From NCBI GenBank assembly GCA_045594645.1, contig JAZNYY010000059.1, positions 1 through 64,000 on the forward strand: 64,000 bases of DNA, in the 5' to 3' direction. The DNA is from Fimenecus sp045594645 (GTDB lineage Bacteria; Bacillota; Clostridia; Oscillospirales; Acutalibacteraceae). Under the pieces are notes generated by a model, which worked only from the letters and a program-made list of their open reading frames with translations, was not told where the DNA came from and ran no database searches. Every line of letters begins with the position of its first letter. Positions within the stretch are counted from its first letter, which is position 1. Shown here piece by piece: positions 7,529-17,300 of the stretch. A program made the position numbers and the translations under genes.

Positions 7529-9727
7529 CTATCTCTCCACAGACAAAATTCCGTCAATCTTTTCGATTTTTGATGTGAGATTCTTAAGATGGTCAACACC
7601 GCTGACATTAACGGTCAATTCAACAATTGTTCTGCCGTCTTTCATATCGTGAGTGCTGATATTCACAATATTAACTCGCATATTGGCAACTGCCATTGCA
7701 ATCTCTGCCATAAGTCCAATTCGTGAAAGACAGGTAATTTGAAGTGTTGCCTTGTACTCTTCTTTCACATTCTTATTCCAATAAGCGTTTACCCATCGGG
7801 CAGGCTCGGCACAATTTCTAATATCCTTTGGCACATTGGTACAATTCTTTTTATGAATTGACACACCGTGACCGCGGGTAATAAAGCCGATAATTGCGTC
7901 GCCCGGCAATGGATTACAGCATTGAGAGAATTTGATAAGGCAGTTATCAATACCCTCAACAGTAACGCCATCATTGTTTTTCTTATTGGGCTTCTGAATT
8001 GGTAAAATCTTAATTTCTTCGCGGTGCTTATCGTAATTTTTCTGATATTCCTCTTTGATATAGGGCATAAGACGGATAATTGAAAGTCCGCCGTAGCCAA
8101 TTGCCGCATAGAAATCGTCAAGATTATCCATTCGCTGACGCTCGGCAAGCTTTTTGATGAATTTATTGTAATCTTCTTCGCTTAAACGGATATAGTTTCT
8201 TCTAAACTCGCGTTCAATCTCTGCCTTGCCCTCTGCGATATTTTCTTCGCGCTTTTCTTTCTTGAACCAAGCACGGATTTTACTGCGTGCCTGATTGGTT
8301 TTTACAATGTTAAGCCAATCACGGCTAGGGCCTTTACCCTGCTGAGAAGAAGTGAGAATTTCAACAATTTCACCCGTTTTGATTACATAATCAATTGGCA
8401 CAATTCTGCCGTCAACCTTGGCGCCCGTCATTTTGTTACCGACTGCCGAGTGAATTGCATAGGCAAAGTCGATAACGGTTGAGCCTTGAGGCACATTAAT
8501 CACATCGCCTTTAGGTGTATAAACGAATACCTCGTCAGTAATAAGGTCGGTTTTGATTGATGACACAATTTCACGCGCGTCGCCTGTTTCCTGCTGTGCC
8601 TCAAGCATTTGACGAATCCATTGAAGACGGTCATCAAAACTCTTTTTACCGCCTGTTACACCGCTCTTATACTTCCAATGCGCCGCAATACCGAATTCAG
8701 CAGTATGGTGCATTTCCCAAGTTCTGATTTGCACTTCAAAGGTTACACCCTCTTTACTAATAACGGTGGTATGAAGTGACTGATACATATTGGGCTTTGG
8801 GGTTGAAATATAATCCTTAAAACGATTGGGGAGCGGATTATACATATCATGAATAATACCAAGGCAGTTATAGCAGTCAATAACGCTGTCAACGATAATA
8901 CGCACCGCGTAAATATCGAAAATCTGGTCAAACTGTTTGCCCTGCATATACATTTTACGGTAAATTCCGTGAACGGACTTAATTCGTCCGCTGATTTGAG
9001 CATTGGGGACTATTTCTTGCACTCGCTCAAGAATTTTAGCCTTTGTATTTTCAATAAAGTTTTCGTCGGAACGGTTACTCTCTTTTAAGCTCTTTTCAAT
9101 CTGCTCATAAGCCACAGGGTCAAGAAAACGGATAGCGCGGTCTTCAAGCTCTTCTTTAACCCAACGGATACCGAGACGGTGTGAAATGGGCGCAAAAATC
9201 TCAAGAGTTTCAAGAGCCTTGTCGCGTTGCTTTTGCGGGGCAACATATTCCAAGGTACGCATATTGTGAAGTCTGTCGGCAAGCTTAACGATGATAACGC
9301 GGATATCCTTTGACATTGCGAGAAGCATTTTACGCACATTTTCTGCCTGTGCCTGCTCTTTTGAGTCACGGGAATTAAGCTGAACCTGACCAAGCTTTGT
9401 TACGCCGTCAACGAGCACCGCAACATCTTCACCAAATTCTGACTTTAACTGTTCAATTGTATATTCGGTATCTTCAACCACATCGTGCAAAAGAGCCGCA
9501 ACAATCGACTGCCAATCCATACCCAAATCCACAAGAATATCTGCAACTGCAATTGGGTGAATAATATATGGCTCGCCCGAACGACGACGCTGTTCGCCGT
9601 GACATTCCTTTGCAACCGCAAAGGCTTTGTCGATAATTTTTAGTTCGTTTTCATTATGAATTGCCGCTATTTTTTCGCGCAAATCAGCATAGAGCTTATC
9701 AACATCTACAAAAACAACTTCTGCCAT
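7529..9727 (-). CDS. relA: Bifunctional (p)ppGpp synthetase/hydrolase RelA/SpoT
   Basis: A 732-residue long RSH protein. The N-terminal HD hydrolase domain carries HPIAVADILVDLGMD and LLHDVVEDT (about residues 57-90). It is followed by the synthetase domain (GRIKSVHGIYRKM; the RLHNMRTLEY linker; YQSLHTTVI), a TGS domain with VFVYTPKGDVINVP (about 395-410), the zinc-finger-like FSQCCNPLPGDAIIGF and a C-terminal ACT domain (about 660-732). The intact HD motif implies both synthesis and hydrolysis of the stringent alarmone. It is 6 bp after recJ and has GGGGAG upstream. Confidence 0.95.
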   Translation of the reverse strand: MAEVVFVDVDKLYADLREKIAAIHNENELKIIDKAFAVAKECHGEQRRRSGEPYIIHPIAVADILVDLGMDWQSIVAALLHDVVEDTEYTIEQLKSEFGEDVAVLVDGVTKLGQVQLNSRDSKEQAQAENVRKMLLAMSKDIRVIIVKLADRLHNMRTLEYVAPQKQRDKALETLEIFAPISHRLGIRWVKEELEDRAIRFLDPVAYEQIEKSLKESNRSDENFIENTKAKILERVQEIVPNAQISGRIKSVHGIYRKMYMQGKQFDQIFDIYAVRIIVDSVIDCYNCLGIIHDMYNPLPNRFKDYISTPKPNMYQSLHTTVISKEGVTFEVQIRTWEMHHTAEFGIAAHWKYKSGVTGGKKSFDDRLQWIRQMLEAQQETGDAREIVSSIKTDLITDEVFVYTPKGDVINVPQGSTVIDFAYAIHSAVGNKMTGAKVDGRIVPIDYVIKTGEIVEILTSSQQGKGPSRDWLNIVKTNQARSKIRAWFKKEKREENIAEGKAEIEREFRRNYIRLSEEDYNKFIKKLAERQRMDNLDDFYAAIGYGGLSIIRLMPYIKEEYQKNYDKHREEIKILPIQKPNKKNNDGVTVEGIDNCLIKFSQCCNPLPGDAIIGFITRGHGVSIHKKNCTNVPKDIRNCAEPARWVNAYWNKNVKEEYKATLQITCLSRIGLMAEIAMAVANMRVNIVNISTHDMKDGRTIVELTVNVSGVDHLKNLTSKIEKIDGILSVER

Positions 9728-9733
9728 CCATCA

Positions 9734-11770
9734 TCACTCCCCTTGCATTTCAGTTAATTTTTTTAGAATTTTCGACTGTGACAAATCCGCTTTTTTACCG
9801 TCACCGTCAAATATTATATGCTCGCCATCGCGTTTAATGAGCCCCAATTCGCAAAGAACATCAAGGGATACAAGCATTATGCAGTATCTCTCGTAAGGAC
9901 ATTTTGCACGCACAAGCATTGTTTCAATATCAAAAGTCCAGATTTTATAATTTTTTATTAATCCGTAAACACCTAAAAGGAATTCGCGTGAGGGTGTTAA
10001 AAATCTCGCCTCGTGAGAATTGAGCTTTTCTCCTCTCTTGAACTTCTCATAAAGTGCCAAAGATTTAAAGAGATTATCTTCATCTACACCTGCAAAACGG
10101 ATGTCACGAATTTGCACGGTGGCTTTAACTTCACCGCGGAATTCGTTTTTCTCAATTCGCACCGCAAGGTCAACCGTATCACCCTCACGATAAGGGAATT
10201 CATCTAAAGTTGTAGAAAATTTCATTGCGGTAAACTGTGTGTTACCCTTTGTAAAGCCAAGTCTTAAGTGCTTACCCTCGCCCACGGGCTTAATATTAAC
10301 AAGCTGAACACCAAAAATGCCAAAAAGTGGCTGTGAATTGCCCGCACCAAAGGGCTCAAGAGTTTCTAATGACTCAACAAGTGCCGCATTTATATAAGCA
10401 GGGTTTAATTTGCAATCAAGGGTAAGAGTTGGTACTGCCGTCTCACCCATTTTTGCATATTCATTTATTCTGTTAAAGAATTTTGCAACATTTTCTTTTC
10501 TTACACCAAGACCTGCCGCCATTGTGTGACCGCCAAAGTGAGTAAGCTCTGATTCGCAATATTTAATTGCGTCATAAACTGAAAATCCGTCAATACTGCG
10601 TGCCGAACCCGTGCCCTCGTCACCCTCAAAGGTAATAACAATTGAAGGCTTGCCGTATTTTTCGGTAATTCTCGCGGCAACAATACCTATTACTCCATGA
10701 TGCCAGCCCTCACCACAGACAACAATTACGCGGGAATGCTTTAAGGCTTCATTCGATTCGATGTGAGCCACTGCCGCCTCCATAATCTCATTTTCAAGAG
10801 TATGGCGCTGACGGTTGCAGTTATCAACCTGCTCTGCCATATCAAGAGCCACCGCCAAATCATCGCAAAGCAAAAGCTTTAAGGCGGTAACGGCAGACTG
10901 AATTCTGCCCGCCGCATTAATTCGTGGGGCAAGTGAATAAGTTACACCAACTGCGTTAAGCGGTCTTTCACTTACGCCCGCAATCTGACGAAGTGCATTT
11001 ATGCCGTTGCAAGGGTTACTGTTTATTTTTGCCACGCCGTATTTCACAATTGCGCGGTTTTCGTCCTTTAAATCCACCACATCGGCAACTGTACCGACTG
11101 CCACAATATCTGCATATTGAGCGAGAACTGATGAATAGTCACCTTTTTCTAATGCACAAACCACTTTAAAGGCAACGCCGACGCCCGCCCACTCTTTGAA
11201 ATGCAGATTACAATCTTCTCTGTGCGGGTCAACAACCGCCACAGCATCAGGAAGAATATCACCTGCTTTATGGTGGTCAGTAACAACAGTTTCAATGCCC
11301 AATGATTTTGCATGTTCAATTTCTTCTACTGCTGAAATTCCGTTATCAACGGTTACAATGAGCTTAACACCCTGCTCGTGCAATTTGTTGATGGCTTCGC
11401 AATTCATTCCGTAGCCCTCGCTGATTCGGTCGGGGATATAATAAGTCACATCAGCACCGCGTGAGGTAAGATAAGAATACATAAGCGCGGTTGAGGTTAC
11501 ACCATCGCAATCGTAATCACCAAAAACGCAGATTTTTTCAAAATTTTCGATTGCCTTTTCAATGCGTTCAACTGCTTTTTCCATATCCGTAATAAGATAA
11601 GGGTCACAGAAGCTGAAATCGGTGTCAAAGAATTCTTCAACATCTTCATACTCGGTAATTCCGCGGGACACAAGAATAAGGGCAGTAAAGGGGTCAAGAC
11701 TATGATTTTCGGCAACCTGAGCCGCCAAATCCTTATCAATATGTGCGGTAAGCCACTTTTTTCTGCTCAT
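9734..11770 (-). CDS. recJ: Single-stranded-DNA-specific exonuclease RecJ
   Basis: A 678-residue DHH-family 5'-3' ssDNA exonuclease for recombination and mismatch repair. Motifs in order: FGDYDCDGVTSTAL (about 83-96), TVDNGIS, VTDHHKAGD (the DHH motif), NAAGRI, and DHHA1 elements GHTMAAGLG with surrounding residues. The C-terminal ~120 residues correspond to the extra RecJ domain of Firmicutes. GGAGG lies just upstream of the ATG. It is the first gene of the long minus-strand operon, behind a promoter at 11829-11857. Confidence 0.95.
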   Translation of the reverse strand: MSRKKWLTAHIDKDLAAQVAENHSLDPFTALILVSRGITEYEDVEEFFDTDFSFCDPYLITDMEKAVERIEKAIENFEKICVFGDYDCDGVTSTALMYSYLTSRGADVTYYIPDRISEGYGMNCEAINKLHEQGVKLIVTVDNGISAVEEIEHAKSLGIETVVTDHHKAGDILPDAVAVVDPHREDCNLHFKEWAGVGVAFKVVCALEKGDYSSVLAQYADIVAVGTVADVVDLKDENRAIVKYGVAKINSNPCNGINALRQIAGVSERPLNAVGVTYSLAPRINAAGRIQSAVTALKLLLCDDLAVALDMAEQVDNCNRQRHTLENEIMEAAVAHIESNEALKHSRVIVVCGEGWHHGVIGIVAARITEKYGKPSIVITFEGDEGTGSARSIDGFSVYDAIKYCESELTHFGGHTMAAGLGVRKENVAKFFNRINEYAKMGETAVPTLTLDCKLNPAYINAALVESLETLEPFGAGNSQPLFGIFGVQLVNIKPVGEGKHLRLGFTKGNTQFTAMKFSTTLDEFPYREGDTVDLAVRIEKNEFRGEVKATVQIRDIRFAGVDEDNLFKSLALYEKFKRGEKLNSHEARFLTPSREFLLGVYGLIKNYKIWTFDIETMLVRAKCPYERYCIMLVSLDVLCELGLIKRDGEHIIFDGDGKKADLSQSKILKKLTEMQGE

Positions 11771-11828
11771 ATTCTCGCCTCCTTTACGAATAATTACTGC
11801 TCAAAATACAATATTTTACTAATCATAT

Positions 11829-11857
11829 AGTATAACACCAAATCCGTTATTTTTCAA
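11829..11857 (-). promoter_or_regulatory. Promoter of the recJ-relA operon
   Basis: On the minus strand, -35 TTGAAA (11852-11857) and -10 TATACT (11829-11834) are separated by 17 bp, about 59 bp upstream of the recJ start. It is the only good promoter seen ahead of recJ and probably drives the genes down to mazG or hup. Confidence 0.65.
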
Positions 11858-11871
11858 GGGCTTGGGCACAA

Positions 11872-11901
11872 AAAAGAGGTATTACAAGTGCTTGTAATAC
11901 C
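11872..11901 (-). terminator. Terminator after the glycosyltransferase
   Basis: Perfect stem GGTATTACAAG/CTTGTAATACC (11878-11901), followed on the minus strand by TCTTTTTT. It separates the glycosyltransferase gene from the recJ promoter. Confidence 0.85.
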
Positions 11902-11913
11902 GCAAATTCAGTT

Positions 11914-12834
11914 TTATTTATCCCCATCAGTTTTCTTTGAAATAATATACCTTGGTCTGCCCTTTACTTCTTCATAAATTCGGGCGATATAATAGCCGAT
12001 AATACCAAGAGCCACCATAAGACTTCCGCCGATTAAAAGCAAGAGTAAAATTACGGTTGTAAAGCCCTCTGCCGATTGACCAAGCAAAAATCTTATGAGA
12101 GTTTGCACAGCCATAATGCCCATAAACACAAGCATTACGCAACCCATTACGGTGATAATCTGCAAGGGTGCGGTGGTGAATGAGGTTATATTTGAAATGG
12201 CATATTTTGTAAGCTTTAAAATACCCCATTTGCTCTCGCCGTTTTGTCTTTCTTGAACTTGGAACTCAACCTGCGTTGATTTAAAGCCCGACCAGAATGA
12301 GAGCGCTCTGAAAAATGTGTTTCTTTCGGGTAATGATAATAATGCGTCAATCACCTTGCGGTCAATCAGCTTAAAATCGGATGTTGATTGCATATCAACG
12401 CCCACAAAGGTAGTCATAATTTTATAAAACACCTTTGCCGAAAGCTTATGAAATGCTGATTCATCACCGCGGTCGGTTTTAACGCCCTCAATCACCTCAT
12501 AGCCCTCTTGCCAAAGAGAGTACATTTCGATAATTTTTTCAGGCGGAAACTGCAAATCGCAATCAATAATTACGGCACAATCACCCTTCGCCGCCTCAAG
12601 ACCTGCATAAATTGCCGCCTCTTTGCCAAAATTACGGCTGAAAGAAATTCCGCGTATTCGTTTGCTTATTTCTGTGCACTCGCAAATCTGCTCATAGGTT
12701 TTATCCTTTGAGCCGTCGTCAATGAAAATAAGCTCACAATCAATTGACGCGTCTTTCATAATTGAAAGCACGGTACCTGCGGTATTTCTGATATTCTGTT
12801 CTTCGTTATAAGACGGAATTATTACTGAAAGCAA
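11914..12834 (-). CDS. Family 2 glycosyltransferase with C-terminal membrane anchor (DPM1/GtrB type)
   Basis: This 306-residue enzyme has a GT2 catalytic domain, with PSYNEEQNI (about 8-16), DDGSKDKT, the DCDLQFPPE metal-binding strand (about residue 93) and the GFKSTQVEF/GESKWGILKLTKYA acceptor region. Two membrane helices follow (about 228-255 and 262-292). This is the layout of bactoprenol-phosphate glucosyl- or mannosyltransferases, which load a sugar onto the polyprenyl carrier for cell-surface glycans. The start is TTG at 12834 with GGAGG nine bases upstream. The sugar is unknown. It is a single gene with its own terminator. Confidence 0.85.
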   Translation of the reverse strand: MLSVIIPSYNEEQNIRNTAGTVLSIMKDASIDCELIFIDDGSKDKTYEQICECTEISKRIRGISFSRNFGKEAAIYAGLEAAKGDCAVIIDCDLQFPPEKIIEMYSLWQEGYEVIEGVKTDRGDESAFHKLSAKVFYKIMTTFVGVDMQSTSDFKLIDRKVIDALLSLPERNTFFRALSFWSGFKSTQVEFQVQERQNGESKWGILKLTKYAISNITSFTTAPLQIITVMGCVMLVFMGIMAVQTLIRFLLGQSAEGFTTVILLLLLIGGSLMVALGIIGYYIARIYEEVKGRPRYIISKKTDGDK

Positions 12835-12923
12835 TTATTTTTCCTCCAAAAAATTATATTTCCTCAAAAATATATTAAAATAAATATATCATTTAATGCA
12901 GGCTTTGTCAATGAAACAAAGTG

Positions 12924-12952
12924 TTGAAAAAGTGCTATAAATATGATAAAAT
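12924..12952 (+). promoter_or_regulatory. Promoter of the GlmU-like/pth/mfd operon
   Basis: -35 TTGAAA (12924-12929), a 17-bp spacer and -10 TAAAAT (12947-12952), 30 bp before the start codon at 12983. Confidence 0.6.
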
Positions 12953-12982
12953 ATATTAATTAAATATTGATTGGTGGTCGTT

Positions 12983-13663
12983 ATGACAGATAAAGATATG
13001 CATAATTTAGAAAATCTCGAAATGCACCAGAAAAACGGTGTTGAAATCCCTTATTACCAAAATGTTTTCGTTGAAGATAATGTGCAAATTGGTAAGGGCA
13101 CACTTATTTTACCCGGCACAATGATTTTTGAGGGCGTTGTAATCGGTGAAAACTGTGTGATTGGTCCAAACACGCTTATTAAAGACAGTGTAATCGGCAA
13201 CGATGTAAAATTAAACTCTGTTCAGTGCTATCAGTCAAAGGTGCTTGACGGTGCTGATATTGGTCCATTCGTGCACATTCGCCCCAATTCAGTTGTAGGT
13301 GAAAAAGTGCATCTCGGTAACTTTGTTGAGGTTAAGAATTCTAACATTGATGAGGGAACAAAGGTTTCACATCTTACCTATGTTGGTGACTCCGATGTGG
13401 GCAAGAGAGTTAACTTCGGTTGCGGTACTGTTACGGTTAACTATGACGGAAAAAACAAACACCGCACAGTTATCGGTGACGATGTGTTCATCGGTTGTAA
13501 CACTAACCTTGTTGCTCCCGTAAAAGTTGGCGACGGCGCATACACCGCCGCGGGCTCAACAATCACAGAGGATGTTCCCGCTGACGCACTTGGTATTGCG
13601 AGAGCACGCCAAGTCAATAAAATTGGCTGGAAAGTAAAAAACAAAGACAAATATTCAAAATAA
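12983..13663 (+). CDS. Stand-alone GlmU-like left-handed beta-helix acetyltransferase
   Basis: 226 residues of hexapeptide repeats that align by eye with the C-terminal half of GlmU: GPFVHIRPNSVVGEKVHLGN, the SHLTYVGDSDVG segment carrying the putative catalytic His, then NFGCGTVTVNYDG and GIARARQ. In full GlmU this half acetylates glucosamine-1-phosphate, and an N-terminal pyrophosphorylase then makes UDP-GlcNAc; that half is absent here. The ATG at 12983 has GGTGG upstream. It lies directly before pth-mfd, where many Firmicutes keep full glmU. It may work with a separate uridyltransferase, or acetylate another sugar. Confidence 0.8.
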   Translation: MTDKDMHNLENLEMHQKNGVEIPYYQNVFVEDNVQIGKGTLILPGTMIFEGVVIGENCVIGPNTLIKDSVIGNDVKLNSVQCYQSKVLDGADIGPFVHIRPNSVVGEKVHLGNFVEVKNSNIDEGTKVSHLTYVGDSDVGKRVNFGCGTVTVNYDGKNKHRTVIGDDVFIGCNTNLVAPVKVGDGAYTAAGSTITEDVPADALGIARARQVNKIGWKVKNKDKYSK

Positions 13664-13677
13664 AAGGAAAAATTTAT

Positions 13678-14292
13678 ATGTTCAACAGATTCAGAAAAAA
13701 GACAGTAGCTGTATCTGGTGGCACACCTGAATTTATCGTTGTGGGGCTTGGTAATCCGGGCAACAAATACACCTACACACGACATAATTCGGGGTTTTTG
13801 TGCATAGATATGCTGGCTAAAAAGCTTAATTTCAGAGTAGATAGGCTCAAATTCAAATCTCTTATGTGCGACACCGCTATTAACGGTCACCGCTGTATTG
13901 TTATGAAGCCACAGACCTATATGAATAATAGTGGCGAGGCGATAAGGGAATGTGCAAACTTCTATAAAATTCCGCCCGAAAAGGTTATTGTTATTTATGA
14001 CGATATTTCTCTTGATGTGGGCAGACTTCGTATCCGCAGAAAAGGTACTGACGGTGGTCACAACGGAATTAAGAGTATAATTTATCATCTCAACAATGAC
14101 CAATTCCCAAGAATTAAATTAGGTTGCGGTAAAAAACCGCATCCTGACTATGACCTTATTGATTGGGTAATTTCGGAGTTTAAAAAAGATGAATTGAAAG
14201 CACTTGAGCCTGCACTCGAAAATGCTTGCAAGGCTATTGAGCTTTTACTTGATAACCAGATTGACAAGGCAATGAACTTATACAATAGTTGA
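13678..14292 (+). CDS. pth: Peptidyl-tRNA hydrolase
   Basis: A 204-residue Pth that recycles tRNA from prematurely released peptidyl-tRNA. VVGLGNPGNKY (about 21-31) and TRHNSGF with the catalytic His36 are intact, followed by KPQTYMNNSGEA and GTDGGHNGIKSI. The first ~18 residues (MFNRFRKKTVAVSGG) form an extra basic leader before the usual start of the fold; an AAAGGAAAA site supports this ATG. It corresponds to spoVC of B. subtilis and is followed by mfd as there. Confidence 0.94.
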   Translation: MFNRFRKKTVAVSGGTPEFIVVGLGNPGNKYTYTRHNSGFLCIDMLAKKLNFRVDRLKFKSLMCDTAINGHRCIVMKPQTYMNNSGEAIRECANFYKIPPEKVIVIYDDISLDVGRLRIRRKGTDGGHNGIKSIIYHLNNDQFPRIKLGCGKKPHPDYDLIDWVISEFKKDELKALEPALENACKAIELLLDNQIDKAMNLYNS

Positions 14293-14300
14293 GGTTAACT

Positions 14301-17300
14301 ATGTCAGCATTCAGTAGGGCAATTAAACAATCGGCAGAATTTCAAGGCGTAGAAAACAGCATTAAAAAAGGTTTTCTGCCACAGGGTGTGTTAGGGCTTA
14401 CCCCCGTACAAAAGGCGCACATCATTTCTGCACTTACAGAGAGTCTTGAAAAAAAGGCTCTTATTGTCGTGCCCGACGACGCAACTGCCGTTCGTCTTTG
14501 TGATGATTTGACTTCATTCGGCAGAAATGTGCTTCACTACCCTGCTCGCAGTTTTTCATTTTGGACAACTGATGGTCAGTCCTATGAATATGAGCAAAAG
14601 AGAATTAAGGCACTTCGCCGTATGCTTGACGGCAAGTGTGATATTGTTGTAGCAAGTGCCGAGGCGACGATTTCTTACACAGTACCGCCCGAAATTCTTC
14701 GTCAAAAATCAGTATTGCTCAAAAGAGGCGAAGAAATACCACTTGAAAACATTTTAATGTCACTTAATGCCGCGGGATATAAACGAGTTGACGCGGTTGA
14801 GGGCGTTGGTCAGTTCTCTTGCCGTGGCGGAATTGTGGACTTTTTCTCGCCCGACGATGACGAGCCCGTAAGAATTGAGCTTTGGGGCGACACAGTTGAC
14901 ACAATGTGCCGTTTTGATGTTCAAAGTCAGCGAAGAACAGTAAACATTGACGAGATTTTAATTGCGCCCTCAAAGGAAATTATTATTGATAATCCTTATG
15001 AATTAGCCGAAAAAATACAGAATTTTGCCAAAGGCGTTCGTGGTAAAAAGGCTGACGCAATAAAAGAGAAATTATATGCGGATGTTGACCGACTTAAAAG
15101 CGGTGTGAGTGTTGGCTCGGCTGACAAGTATCTTCCGCTTTGCTACTCCCCCGCCACAATTTTCGACTATGCCGAGGAGTATTTATTATTCGCCTTTGAA
15201 ACGGGCGGAATTAAAGAAAAAATCAACTCCTCACAAAAATTATTGCTTGAAGATATAAAATCGGGCATAGAAGACGGCACTCTTTGCAAGGGACTTGACA
15301 AATTCACTCTCACATTTGCAGAATTCGTCGGCAAATACGAGGAATTCAAGGCAACTTATGTTGACAATTTTGCCCGTGGTAGCTTTGACACACCCGTAAA
15401 GAGTCTTACCACCTTCAACGGCGGAACTCTGCCCATTTGGAACGGCAGACTTGATGTGCTTATGGAGGATATTAAGCCCGTACTCACCAAAGACAGTACG
15501 ATAGTTGTGTTCTCGGGTACAGAGAAAAGTGCAAAAAATCTTGCAGAAACCTTAACTGACGAAGAAATTCCGTCGGTTTATTTTCCCGTTATCCCCGCAG
15601 AATTTCCAAAGGGTGCAGTATCGGTGCTCCCCGGCTCGCTGACCTCGGGATTTTCATTCCCACGCGAAAAGCTTTATGTTTTCACATATTCTAAAGTTTA
15701 TCAGAGCAAGGCAAGAAGAAAAAACACGGGCTTTAAGGCAAAAGACACCATTCATTCACTTGATGAATTGAAAAAGGGCGACTATATTGTTCACGCAGTC
15801 CATGGAATCGGCATTTTTGACGGTGTTACACAGCTTGAAGCCAATAAGATTATAAAAGATTACATCAAAATCAAGTACGCAAAAAGTGATGTACTTTATG
15901 TACCTGTCACTCAGCTTGATTTGGTGTCAAAATATATTGGTCCTCACGAGGATGACGGCAAGGCATTAAAGCTTAACCGCTTGGGCGGTGCTGATTGGGA
16001 AAAATCAAAGAGCAAGGTGCGTTCTGCCGTTAAGGATATGGCGGACCAGCTCATTAAACTTTATTCACAGCGTATGCACACCGAGGGCTATGCTTTCTCG
16101 CCCGATATTGATATGCAGTTAGATTTTGAGCGCCGTTTTGAATTTGAAGAAACCGGTGACCAGCTAAGAAGTATTGACGAGATTAAAAATGATATGGAAA
16201 AGCCCTACCCAATGGACAGACTTCTTTGCGGTGATGTCGGCTTTGGCAAGACAGAGGTTGCTTTGCGTGCAGTATTCAAATGCATTGCAGACGGCAAGCA
16301 ATGTGCGATTTTAGTACCCACCACCATTCTTGCGCTTCAGCATTATCAGACAATTATGAAGCGTTTTGACGGTTTTCCCATTGAAGCGGAAATGCTTTCA
16401 CGATTCCGCACACCAACGCAACGAGCAAAAATAATAAAGGGTATTAATTCGGGCTTTATTGACATTATTGTGGGTACTCACTCACTTATCGCGAAAAATG
16501 TAAAATTCAAGGATTTAGGTCTTTTGATTGTTGACGAGGAGCAACGCTTTGGTGTTGCACAAAAAGAAAAAATCAAAGAAAAATTCCCCGGTGTTGATGT
16601 GCTCACTCTCTCGGCAACTCCTATCCCCCGCACGCTTAATATGGCAATGTCGGGAATTCGTGATATGTCGGTCATTGAAGAGGCTCCGTCGGACAGATTT
16701 CCCGTGCAGACCTATGTTGTTGAACATAGTCTCCCCTTGCTTTGTGAGGCAATGGAAAAAGAGCTTCGCCGTGGCGGTCAGGTGTATTTTCTTCACAACC
16801 GCGTTGAAACCATTGACGGTGTTGCAAATTCGATTAAAGAATTCCTGCCCGATGCCCGCATTGCAGTTGCTCACGGCAAAATGAACGAGGAGCAATTAAG
16901 TGACATCTGGCGAGATTTGATGAACGGTGAAATTGATATTCTCGTGTGCACCACAATCATTGAAACCGGAGTTGATGTGCCAAATGCCAACACTCTCATA
17001 ATTGAAGATGCTGACAAATTAGGTCTTGCACAGTTGCATCAGTTAAGAGGCAGAGTTGGTCGAAGTGCCCGCAGGGCGAGTGCTTATCTCACCTATAAGC
17101 GCGATAAAAATTTATCAGAAGTAGCATATAAGCGACTTCAGGCAATCCGCGAATACACAGAATTCGGCTCGGGCTTTAAAATTGCTATGCGTGACCTTGA
17201 AATCCGCGGTGCAGGTAACTTACTCGGTGCACAACAACACGGTCACTTGGCGGCAGTTGGATACGATATGTATATGAAGCTGCTTTCAGAAGCCATCAGC

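Noticed and set aside
13441..14103. 220-residue minus-strand frame across the GlmU-like and pth genes
   Set aside because: It is antisense to two clearly recognised proteins, has no ribosome binding site and no recognisable domain.
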